Positions 1 through 7,644 of a stretch of DNA of 40,201 nt are shown here, piece after piece. Position 1 is the stretch's first letter. Every line of letters begins with the position of its first letter. Under the pieces are notes generated by a model. The model had not been told where the DNA came from. It was given only the letters and a program-made list of their open reading frames with translations, and ran no database searches. The position numbers and the translations under genes were made by a program. Source of the stretch: Bacteroidota bacterium (GTDB lineage Bacteria > Bacteroidota > Bacteroidia > Flavobacteriales > Flavobacteriaceae); the NCBI GenBank assembly GCA_024279425.1, contig JAJRRO010000109.1:1-40201 (forward strand). The letters run 5' to 3'.

Positions 1-91
1 CTTCAATATCCCGATAACCAAGACTAAACCGTAATTTCAGGTAAACGGCATGTAATATGATTGATTTGGGAAAACAATGGCCTTTGAACAT
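1..91 (-). CDS. IS6-family transposase, N-terminal part (runs off the window edge)
   Basis: The reverse strand from position 91 reads as about 30 residues beginning MFKGHCFPKSIILHAVYLK and continuing to a GYRDIE motif. This is the start of an IS6/IS240-type DDE transposase. The second copy at 4985-5647 begins almost identically (MFKGHCFPKAIILQAVYFK), but the DNA is clearly diverged, so these are related rather than identical elements. The rest of the gene lies to the left of the window. A terminal-repeat-like sequence follows at 137-152. Both copies point the same way and enclose the oxidoreductase gene. Confidence 0.8.
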   Translation of the reverse strand, partial: MFKGHCFPKSIILHAVYLKLRFSLGYRDIE

Positions 92-136
92 TTCTTTTTT
101 TGCTGACAAATGTAAATGTTTGGTTTTTGCTAACTT

Positions 137-152
137 AGATGCAAAAGAACCC
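137..152. repeat. Terminal inverted repeat of the left IS6-type element
   Basis: AGATGCAAAAGAACCC lies about 45 bases upstream of the partial transposase start. It matches the right end of the second element at 5689-5704 (AGATGCGACAGAACCC) at 14 of 16 positions, so it marks the inner end of the left copy. The opposite end is outside the window. Confidence 0.65.
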
Positions 153-180
153 TAATTGGTCACCATAACTAGGTTTATAC

Positions 181-3100
181 TCATTTAATGGTAATGGCTT
201 TATTAATTTTAACAGGTTCTACTATTCCTTTAAGAAAATCCTTCCTGGTCATTTCACCGCTGTCTATCTTTTTCAGCAGTTCTTTTTGCGCGATATAATC
301 TGCGTTCACAATGCCTGCGCGGCTCTGCAGCAAGCGCCACGCTTTTCTTCGTTCAACACAGAAGAGAACCATTTGGCTGGACAAAAGATGAGGTTTTGTA
401 CTGCCATCATCTTTGTAGTCAACAGTATAAACGCCAAAATCAGGAATGAACGAGCGGTGATTAGGGTCAAGGAACCTGCGGTGAACCACATCATCCTGTG
501 TGATGAGTTTCAACAGGTCTTCCAATAAAATTTTATCCTTCACTTCTTCCTCTGACACCATTTTGTGATGCTGGCGAAACCGCGCTTCAGTGAAAGCCCA
601 GTGCGCAGTGGTAAAGATGTAACTGCGTTTGGTAACCGGAGCCCTGCGGTTAAACCAATCGCCCGAATAGTTCGGGTTTCCCTTCACATAAAGCGTTTCC
701 TGAAATGTTTCTCCCAATGTCGGGTTGAAAAGAAATTCAGGCACGCCCCTGCTGTCACGCACCTTCAATGCCTGTTCCTGTGAAGCATAATCAGGCACAC
801 CGTGTTCGGGCTGACAAGTAGTATACACCTGGAAGAAAGCAGTTCCCCTGTAACATATTCCATCAATCAATGCTTTGTACAATGAACCCGTGTTAGCCAA
901 TGAAACCTGTGCAACGTAAGGGGAACCATGTCCGCCAATGAAAATTTCTGCTACTGATTTCTTCTCGGTAAATTTTCCTCCCGTGGCTTCACCGGACTGG
1001 TTCATATCAAACCCCCCAACCATCACAGAGGAATCAGAATTCTGCCCGCCGGTGTTTGAATACACTTGAGTATCCAACATGAGCATCTTCACATTCGGAC
1101 GATTCTGAAGTACCACTTTTGAAACATTCTGAAAGCCGATATCGCCCATCCCACCGTCTCCGCCTAGTACCCATACCTTCGGCAACTCCAATACTTCCAG
1201 GTCTGACATATTGGTATCCGTGAAATGTGTGAAATAGAAATAATCCTTTTCAGAAAATGGACTTGTAAAACCATTCAGCGCAATGTCGGCAAGCCGCTCG
1301 GGAATCACGGAACGGAAGGCATGGTCCTTAATGAAACTTTCTCCAATGAGCCACCCGATTGTAGCCCCGTCCTGAAAGAGTGAATTCATCCAGGGATAGG
1401 GATGTGGATTGTTAGGAGGGGTTGAACCGTATACTGTGTTACATCCTGTATGCGCAGCCATCGCCATAGCCGACATTCCATTGGGTGCAAAACCTTCTAT
1501 GGCCTGCAATTCCTCATGGTTAGCCGCATCGGTGCGCATAACAGTTACAATCGCATGAATGATATCTGTATCATTTCCTTTGAATTCATGAACAATACGC
1601 TTGTCGGTTTCTTTGGAACCTTCTGCACCATAACTCATCAGAATATGGAGCGTTGTTTTACGAAAAGCGTAATATGCCTTTTCATCTTTTGTCTTCAGTG
1701 TTTCAAGGGATTTCAATCCTTCTTTTTCAAGGAGGTTGGCTTTTTCACGCAAGCGAGCTGCTTTACGGTGAAAGAGCGGCCGCATCAATGTTTCGGTAAG
1801 TGTTGCCAGGGCGCGAAGGATGGATTTCTCACCACATCCCGCACACGCACCGTCACCGGAAACAAATGCATCATATTTGGACCGCATCATCAGGTGAAAC
1901 TTCAGTGCTGCCGCTTTTGATTCTTCTGCATTTTCAGCGTCAAAAATTCCAAGATACTTTTTGGGAGTATCTTTCAGCAGTTGCAAAAATTGATTAGCCG
2001 ATTCAATATCGGCATGATGCTGCTCCGTTTCTTCAACCATCCTGAGGGCATCATGACTGCCGCAGGCCTCCACGCAGGCAGCACATCCTTTGCAAAGGTC
2101 GCGTACATAAATGGAAAATATTCCCCCAGAACCGCTTTCTTTCTTCTCCTTTCCACTGAAGATTCCTCTGGTGTTGAGGTAAGCAACCGGTAGAATTTCC
2201 AGGATGGCATCCAGTTCGCTGAGCGCTTTGTCGGAAATAAAAGGATCACTCAACGCCGTCAGATTATCTATTGCCAACTTATTAAATTTGGTCCCTTCCT
2301 TTTTTCCTTTCGTATTCGCCATTTCCAGCATCTGCGCACGCATTGTTTTTTCCACTTCAGGCAGCCGTTTAAGAATGGCTTTTCTCGACTGAGTATCTTT
2401 TACATAATGATTTGTTGCTGTAGTAAGTACGGTGATAATATCCTGCGCAGTGTTGGGAAGCGCAGTATCTGGACATACCACAATACAATCCATGCACTGC
2501 GTGCAATTGTCTTCAATGAAGATTGGAATCTGCCGCCTCGATACATATTTTCCACTCGTGGCTCCTGTGCCGGATGCCATAAGACCTACAGACGACAAAG
2601 CACTTGCTGGCTGGTGATATCCTAATCCGGCTCTGAATTCTTCATCGAAGGTGGACATCTTGAACATGGGAGCCTTTACGGTTCCGTTACCGTGAATTTT
2701 GGAAACGTCGGTCAGGCAAGGGATTAGAGAACCCATAAAGCGTGAAGTGTCGCGGGCATTCACATCGCCATGCGGAACTTCGATAACATTGTCAAAGCCC
2801 GATTTCATAACGGTCATGTTAGATTCAATAACTGCTTCACCAAAACGTCCGAATTTCTTTTCATACTGTTTGCGGATGGTGGTTTTGAATTCTTCTTCCG
2901 GAATATTAAAAGTTTTAAGAAATGGCGATACTTTGAAGAACGCACCCAGAAAAGCGTTGCCTTGCATTCGTGTCTGAAGGTCTTCACGGTCTGTGGCTTT
3001 TTTCGCAATGGCAAATCCGTTCAAGGCATACACTTTTATTTTATGTGTGATAATCCACTGCCTGTATTTTTTTGGAATGTGTTGCCATGCTTTTTCCGTA

Positions 3101-3474
3101 GAGGGTTCGTTTGATTCCCACACAAATGCGCCACCGTCTTCAAGCCCCTCAAGCGGATTGGAATGAAGAAATACTTTGGGGTCGCAGCAAAGAACTATAT
3201 TCACATGCCGAAGATCGCAGTTTACACGCACACGATCAGGGGCCGCAACCATGAAATAATTAGTAGGAGCACCTTTTTTTTCCGAACCATATTTTGGATT
3301 GGCGCTAATGTGAACCACCTCTTTCGGATTACCGTCTTCCTCAAGCAGTTTGTCCCTTTCGGAAATAAAATTGGAAAATTCGCCTAATACTTCTCCAAGA
3401 TTTTTCCTGTGGTAATCATTCCCCATCCTCCAATGGAATGTAAACGAACCGCAATGGAATTTTTGGGCAGGCAA
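181..3474 (-). CDS. nifJ: Pyruvate:ferredoxin oxidoreductase, C-terminal part (gamma, ferredoxin and TPP domains)
   Basis: Oxidises pyruvate or a related 2-oxoacid to acyl-CoA with reduction of ferredoxin; cytoplasmic. True homology starts near residue 25 with the rest of the gamma domain; the first codons are out of frame with the N-terminal part at 3384-4853, which belongs to the same gene. Visible motifs: cluster CTQCMDCIVVCP near residue 320; a second, altered cluster CKGCAACVEAC near 460 in which the usual CP is CG; TPP domain GDGACAGCGE near 545; GGDGGMGDIG near 770; YSNTGGQ near 805. About 125 extra residues separate the two clusters and about 110 more sit after CAGCGE. The joined protein would have about 1,557 residues, against roughly 1,170-1,200 for classic NifJ. 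Family call is firm; substrate is not proven. Confidence 0.9.
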   Translation of the reverse strand: MPAQKFHCGSFTFHWRMGNDYHRKNLGEVLGEFSNFISERDKLLEEDGNPKEVVHISANPKYGSEKKGAPTNYFMVAAPDRVRVNCDLRHVNIVLCCDPKVFLHSNPLEGLEDGGAFVWESNEPSTEKAWQHIPKKYRQWIITHKIKVYALNGFAIAKKATDREDLQTRMQGNAFLGAFFKVSPFLKTFNIPEEEFKTTIRKQYEKKFGRFGEAVIESNMTVMKSGFDNVIEVPHGDVNARDTSRFMGSLIPCLTDVSKIHGNGTVKAPMFKMSTFDEEFRAGLGYHQPASALSSVGLMASGTGATSGKYVSRRQIPIFIEDNCTQCMDCIVVCPDTALPNTAQDIITVLTTATNHYVKDTQSRKAILKRLPEVEKTMRAQMLEMANTKGKKEGTKFNKLAIDNLTALSDPFISDKALSELDAILEILPVAYLNTRGIFSGKEKKESGSGGIFSIYVRDLCKGCAACVEACGSHDALRMVEETEQHHADIESANQFLQLLKDTPKKYLGIFDAENAEESKAAALKFHLMMRSKYDAFVSGDGACAGCGEKSILRALATLTETLMRPLFHRKAARLREKANLLEKEGLKSLETLKTKDEKAYYAFRKTTLHILMSYGAEGSKETDKRIVHEFKGNDTDIIHAIVTVMRTDAANHEELQAIEGFAPNGMSAMAMAAHTGCNTVYGSTPPNNPHPYPWMNSLFQDGATIGWLIGESFIKDHAFRSVIPERLADIALNGFTSPFSEKDYFYFTHFTDTNMSDLEVLELPKVWVLGGDGGMGDIGFQNVSKVVLQNRPNVKMLMLDTQVYSNTGGQNSDSSVMVGGFDMNQSGEATGGKFTEKKSVAEIFIGGHGSPYVAQVSLANTGSLYKALIDGICYRGTAFFQVYTTCQPEHGVPDYASQEQALKVRDSRGVPEFLFNPTLGETFQETLYVKGNPNYSGDWFNRRAPVTKRSYIFTTAHWAFTEARFRQHHKMVSEEEVKDKILLEDLLKLITQDDVVHRRFLDPNHRSFIPDFGVYTVDYKDDGSTKPHLLSSQMVLFCVERRKAWRLLQSRAGIVNADYIAQKELLKKIDSGEMTRKDFLKGIVEPVKINKAITIK

Positions 3475-4853
3475 GATGGGGTTTCTTCTGAAAGAACCGC
3501 ATAAGGGTGTTTAATTCCTACATAGAAAAAACTCTCTCCCTCCCCGGCTTTTTTTCCGTCTGCACGTGCAATTCTTCCCTCTGCAAAATCAAACGCGCCA
3601 ATGATACCTTCGGGACGAAAATCGCGAGAACCAAGTCCATACGAACCGGAAAATATTTGGGGCTTTTCTGTGGATGGATTCATAGAAGGCAATCCATGAA
3701 AAGCATTGTTAAAGTAATTAGCTTCGGCTTTGCTCAGCGCAACTTTAATGTCACGTGTAAGCGGATTATCACCAGAAAGCGATTCATCTGTTCTTTCAAG
3801 AATGATAACTCTTTTCTTTCCTTTCAGCGCTTCGATCACCGCCTTTTCCGGGAACGGACGGAGCACATTGATATGAACAACGCCAACATCAACCCCCCTG
3901 CTGCTTTTGAGGTAGTCAGCCACCGCTTCAATGTTCTCTGCCGCGCTGCCCAACGCAACAAAAACGGTTTCTGCTTTTTCACAATTGTATTGAGTAACCA
4001 AACCATAATAACGTCCGGTAAGTTCAGCGTATTCTTTGCAAGCGTTTTCAAAGAAAGGAAGAATGTCCTCCGAAAAATTATTTCGCCTCGCGGCTATACC
4101 GTTCATATAGTGTTCCTGGTTCTGCACCGGTCCCAGAAGGATGGGGTTTTTCAGATCTATACCTGCCGGAACTCTTTTGCGTTTTGGTCCGAAAAGAATT
4201 TTCTGTGCTTCGGTGGGGCAATTTATTTCATCATTAGCATCGCCAAGAAATTCGCGAATGAGAGCTGCTTCCGGTTTTTTAAAAGTTCTTTCAAGGTGAG
4301 TGGTAAGAAAACCATCCTGCACATTCATGCCGGGATTGAGTGATAGTTCAGTAACTTTTCTGAGTATGATAGCCTGATCGGCTGCCTGTTGTGCATCTTT
4401 TGCAAAAGTGATAATCCATCCTGTGTCGAGAGCAGCGAATACATCATCGTGCCCACAGTGGACGTTAAGCGCATGTTTTGTTAATGCACGGGCTCCCACT
4501 TCAAGAACCATGGTGCTGAGTTTTCCGGGAGCATGGTAGTATTGTTCAACGGCGTACACAATGCCCTGCCCGGAAGTGAAATTCACAGTCCTTTTTCCTG
4601 TAACAGACATGGCAATGGCGCCTCCCTGTGCTGCGTGTTCCCCTTCTGCTTCAATTGCTGTGAGTGAGCGCCCAAAAGCATTCAACTGCCCTTTGGCATA
4701 GGCGTTCTGGAAAAGTTCTCCCATTTCGGTGGAAGGGGTAATGGGAAAAAATACACCCGCATCGCAGATGAGTTGTTCTGTTTCGCAGACGAGCGAATTA
4801 CCGTTAGTGGTTACTCTTTTCCCGGGATATTTTGGTTTGACGTTATTTTTCAT
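3384..4853 (-). CDS. nifJ: Pyruvate:ferredoxin oxidoreductase, N-terminal part (domains I and II, start of gamma)
   Basis: This 489-residue frame carries the substrate- and TPP-contacting alpha domain (FPITPSTEMGEL near residue 37, TSGQGIVYAVEQYYH near 93) and the transketolase C-terminal-like domain II (FVALGSAAENIEAVADYLK, VGVVHINVLRPFPE). It ends a few codons into the gamma domain at HSIGGWGMITTGK and then hits a stop. The next frame continues exactly where the family does (KNLGEVLGEF), so a single missing base in the A5 run at 3401-3405 (T5 on the plus strand) splits the gene. The gene is monocistronic between two IS6-type elements. Either a sequencing error or a recent pseudogene; the two halves share a perfect junction, which favours an otherwise intact gene. 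Confidence 0.9.
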   Translation of the reverse strand: MKNNVKPKYPGKRVTTNGNSLVCETEQLICDAGVFFPITPSTEMGELFQNAYAKGQLNAFGRSLTAIEAEGEHAAQGGAIAMSVTGKRTVNFTSGQGIVYAVEQYYHAPGKLSTMVLEVGARALTKHALNVHCGHDDVFAALDTGWIITFAKDAQQAADQAIILRKVTELSLNPGMNVQDGFLTTHLERTFKKPEAALIREFLGDANDEINCPTEAQKILFGPKRKRVPAGIDLKNPILLGPVQNQEHYMNGIAARRNNFSEDILPFFENACKEYAELTGRYYGLVTQYNCEKAETVFVALGSAAENIEAVADYLKSSRGVDVGVVHINVLRPFPEKAVIEALKGKKRVIILERTDESLSGDNPLTRDIKVALSKAEANYFNNAFHGLPSMNPSTEKPQIFSGSYGLGSRDFRPEGIIGAFDFAEGRIARADGKKAGEGESFFYVGIKHPYAVLSEETPSCLPKNSIAVRLHSIGGWGMITTGKILEKY

Positions 4854-4929
4854 AGTTCAAAATATTGACACTCACTAATTTAAACAAAAATTTGCATATT
4901 GCAAACGGTAAAAGCATTCATGAAATCTG

Positions 4930-5704
4930 GGGTTCTATCGCATCTGTTTATCAAGAAACAGAAAATGTTAATTTAAATACTTTATCATATAGCTAATGAT
5001 TTGAAAGATTCAAAGGTTGAATCTTTGGGATTCATGAGTTGATTTTTCTTTAACATATGTACGATTTCAATTCCTGCAATGGTTCTTTTGGCGGATTCAA
5101 AATTCTTAAATCCAAGGCCTTGTATCAGTCACCATTTTATTTTTCGATGATCTTGTTCTATGATATTATTGAGGTATTTGCACTGTCTGATTTTTATTTT
5201 AGAGAAGGTTCTTCTATTGAGTAGTTTGATGGCCTCATAATTGGATCCACTTTTATCAATGTTGATCAACTCCGGTTTTTCGTTATTTCGAATGGCTTTA
5301 ATCAGGAATTTATGCGCGGAGATACGTTGTCTTTTTTTGGTAAGTAGAAAGTCCACGGTATCTCCATTTTTGTCAACAGCCCGGTATAGGTACCTCCATT
5401 GACCTTTAACTTTGATATAAGCCTCATCTAACCTCCATCTTTTCCCAACATGTTTTTTTCTTGCATTAAATGGTTGCTCAACAAGAGGTGTAAACTTGAA
5501 AACCCACTGTTGAATGCTAACATGATCCACTTTTACACCTCTAATGGCCATAAGTTCTTCCACATCTCTGTAACTAAGGCTAAATCTTAATTTGAAGTAA
5601 ACAGCTTGAAGAATGATAGCTTTGGGGAAACAGTGACCTTTAAACATCTTATTTTGTAGTAAAGATAATTTTTTAGTTTTTTTTATCTAGATGCGACAGA
5701 ACCC
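4930..5704 (-). mobile_element. IS6-family insertion sequence, about 775 bp, degenerate
   Basis: Left end GGGTTCTATCGCATCT (4930-4945) and right end AGATGCGACAGAACCC (5689-5704) are inverted repeats with one mismatch in 16. Between them lies one transposase gene filling almost the whole element, the usual IS6 architecture and size. The 8-base flanks (GAAATCTG on the left, TTTATTCA on the right) do not match, so no target duplication is visible. This fits a recombined or cointegrate-derived copy, or a misassembly at the repeat. Confidence 0.85.
4985..5647 (-). pseudogene. IS6-family transposase, interrupted by an in-frame stop
   Basis: DDE transposase of the IS6 element. The frame begins MFKGHCFPKAII, has the conserved RWRLDEAYIKVKG block (first Asp) and NIDKSGSNYEAI (second Asp), and reaches EQDHRKIKW (Glu region) before TGA at 5129-5131. 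Reading through the stop gives LIQGLGFKNFESAKRTIAG, the expected family C-terminus, and a natural stop at 4985-4987; total 220 codons, a normal length. CGA-to-TGA would explain the mutation. The element is therefore probably unable to move on its own unless the stop is read through. Confidence 0.85.
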
Positions 5705-5705
5705 T

Positions 5706-5828
5706 TTATTCAATCCTAGGATAACAAAGACCAACAACTATTACATCTGTCATACTATGGTGGAGACAAAGGCACCAAGAAAAACGTGGCGTGAATCAAT
5801 TATTATCAAACCACCTCATACTGATTAA
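5706..5828 (+). pseudogene. 3' tail of a gene cut off by the IS6-type element
   Basis: A frame open from the IS right end runs about 40 codons to TAA at 5826-5828, with a composition typical of real protein (ends MVETKAPRKTWRESIII then KPPHTD). There is no start codon near the boundary, so it is best read as the C-terminus of a gene whose front was lost when the IS or the nifJ block arrived. I cannot name the family. The remaining DNA up to 6018 contains only a weak promoter candidate. Confidence 0.45.
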
Positions 5829-5935
5829 AAAAATGTTAAGTTCGTGTTGTTCGTATCTTAGTAATGAAAATCATGAACAAAAGTAAAATCATGAAACTGG
5901 TTAAACTTGTTTCAATAGTAGTATTGACCTTACGA

Positions 5936-5943
5936 TAAGTTTG
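5936..5943 (+). promoter_or_regulatory. Possible Bacteroidota -7 promoter element
   Basis: TAAGTTTG matches the TAnnTTTG consensus exactly and lies about 75 bases before the ATG of the transporter at 6019. A clear TTTG -33 element at 19-21 bases upstream is missing, so support is weak. Confidence 0.3.
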
Positions 5944-6018
5944 GGATTGCCATAAACAATGGATTGCTAGAATATTATAAACTTACTAAACGCAAATAGA
6001 TAATTGAAGTTTTATATC

Positions 6019-7266
6019 ATGAAAAAAATTATGGCATTTTTACTTTCGATAGGGCCTGGTATGTTCTGTATTGGTTATACCATAGGAACAGGTAGTGTTA
6101 CTTCCATGTCCAAAGCCGGTAGTCTGTATGGTTCACAACTTTTATGGGTCCTTTCATTAAGCTGTCTGTTTTCTTGGACGCTTATGGAGGCATATGGGAG
6201 ATATGCCGTAGTTACAGGCAGAACAGCTGTAAATAGTTTTAAGACAGAACTGAAATTTGGCAAACCTCTAGCAATTGCTCTTGTTGTGGGTATTGTAATT
6301 GGTCAATGGAACTCTCTATCAGGTATTGTTGGTCTCTCATCTAGTGCTTTTTACGAGATAACCAGACTAATGGCACCCAGTCTTCCGGAAGAAAATTATT
6401 GGGTGGTACTGGGTATAGCAATTATTATTTTGGCGATACTTTATATATTGCTCATCGTAGGGAAATATTCATTTTTTGAAAGGATATTAATCATTTTTGT
6501 CACCATTATGGGAGTATCATTTATTATATCTATGTTTATCGTACTCCCAAGTCCATCAGAAATTGTAAAAGGATTTATTCCGTCTATCCCAAAAGGCAGC
6601 GGAGGTAACCTAATGGTTGCGGCTTTTGTAGGAACCACTATGGCTGCCCCAACCTTTGTTGTAAGACCACTCTTAATGAAAGGGAAGGGTTGGGGAAAAG
6701 AGCATTTGAGGAATCAATCAAAAGATGCCCTATCATCTGCCATATTAATGTTCATTATAAGTGCATCAATAATGATTACAGCTATGGGAGCTATGTATTA
6801 TCAAGGGTTGAGCATTAATAAGGTTATTGATATGGTTCATACTCTTGAGCCGGTAGCTGGAAAGTTTGCAGTAGCTCTCTTTATGACTGGTGCATTGAGT
6901 GCAGGTTTGTCCTCTGTACTCCCAATTTTAATGGTAGCCCCTATACTCATTGCAGATTATAGAAATGGCCAATTTGATATAAAATCCCCATTTTTTAAAA
7001 AGCTGACGGCAGTTGCATGTCTGGTGGGCTTGTCTGTTCCTATTTTAGGTGTAAACCCCATAATAGCCCAAATTGTCACTCAAGTTGCCAACGTTTTTGT
7101 ATTACCCCTGGCTATAGGCGGCATACTTTACATCATCAACCAGCCTAAAATCATGAAAGAACACAAAGCAGGATGGCTGCTCAATACCGGACTTATTGCT
7201 GCCTTCGTGTTTTCATGCATAATATCTTACGTAGGATTTTTAGCACTAAAAGAATTCTTTATATGA
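6019..7266 (+). CDS. Nramp-family membrane transporter, non-canonical
   Basis: Integral membrane protein of about 415 residues with roughly 11 hydrophobic segments and the Nramp fold signature regions. The helix-1 motif that is DPGN in metal-transporting Nramps reads GPGMFCIGYTIGTGS, and the helix-6 MPH motif region reads TTMAAPTFVVRP, so the aspartate, asparagine and methionine-histidine ligands for Mn/Fe are absent. The substrate may therefore not be a transition metal. I start at ATG 6019; an upstream TTG at 6004 is possible but less likely. The stop overlaps the next start (ATGA at 7263-7266), indicating translational coupling with the lipoprotein fragment and an operon through 11970. Confidence 0.75.
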   Translation: MKKIMAFLLSIGPGMFCIGYTIGTGSVTSMSKAGSLYGSQLLWVLSLSCLFSWTLMEAYGRYAVVTGRTAVNSFKTELKFGKPLAIALVVGIVIGQWNSLSGIVGLSSSAFYEITRLMAPSLPEENYWVVLGIAIIILAILYILLIVGKYSFFERILIIFVTIMGVSFIISMFIVLPSPSEIVKGFIPSIPKGSGGNLMVAAFVGTTMAAPTFVVRPLLMKGKGWGKEHLRNQSKDALSSAILMFIISASIMITAMGAMYYQGLSINKVIDMVHTLEPVAGKFAVALFMTGALSAGLSSVLPILMVAPILIADYRNGQFDIKSPFFKKLTAVACLVGLSVPILGVNPIIAQIVTQVANVFVLPLAIGGILYIINQPKIMKEHKAGWLLNTGLIAAFVFSCIISYVGFLALKEFFI

Positions 7267-7644
7267 AAAACTCATTTTTACTATTGATTATTGCTTGCTT
7301 AACTTCCTGTACATCACCTAAAAAGAAAAAAATGGATACTACAAATAATAGTAGTACTGGGGTAATTTCAAACGAGCGAATAGTAGATTCAATTCTAATG
7401 GCGTGCCATAAACATGTTCAGACAGCAATTCTATCGAATAACATACCTGCATTTAAAAAAATATGAAGCTTATGACATTCAGCTTGCAATGTTAGAAAAG
7501 GAGCTCAAAGGAGGAGCCAAACAAATAGGCTGGAAACTGGGCGGTACGACTACTGGACTTGCAACAAAAAAGGAAGAAACAATTTTTAATAAATTAAAAA
7601 TAATGAAATGTACGGAAGAAGGTATTCACGGCGAAAGTTTGTAA
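7263..7644 (+). pseudogene. Truncated lipoprotein with 2-keto-4-pentenoate hydratase-like start, frameshifted
   Basis: The first frame (7263-7466) begins with a lipoprotein signal, MKNSFLLLIIACLTSC, then a short linker and KHVQTAILSNNIPAFKK. It stops at a run of seven A's (7455-7461). One base fewer restores a frame reading YDIQLAMLEKELKGGAKQIG and WKLGGT, which resembles the N-terminal part of the 2-keto-4-pentenoate hydratase / fumarylacetoacetase-like family. That frame then ends at 7644 without the catalytic C-terminal domain (families are about 260 residues) and overlaps the next gene by 37 bases. It looks like the front of an exported hydratase-like protein whose rest has been deleted. 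Identification of the family rests on one conserved block. Confidence 0.55.

Noticed and set aside
1450-1920. 156-codon plus-strand open frame opposite the PFOR TPP domain
   Set aside because: Shadow of the real gene; no family features and no independent promoter.
3401-3405. Programmed ribosomal frameshift in nifJ
   Set aside because: The site GGAAAAATC is not a proper X-XXY-YYZ slippery heptamer and I see no downstream structure; similar single-base breaks occur in homopolymers of unrelated genes in this window.
3507-4343. 278-codon plus-strand open frame opposite the PFOR N-terminal part
   Set aside because: It is antisense to a gene with unambiguous domains, has a cysteine/phenylalanine-rich composition typical of shadow frames and no recognisable motif.
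1-5704. Active composite transposon made of two identical IS copies
   Set aside because: The two transposase copies differ substantially in DNA and somewhat in protein, the right copy has a nonsense codon and no matching target duplication; a simple recent composite transposon is unlikely.
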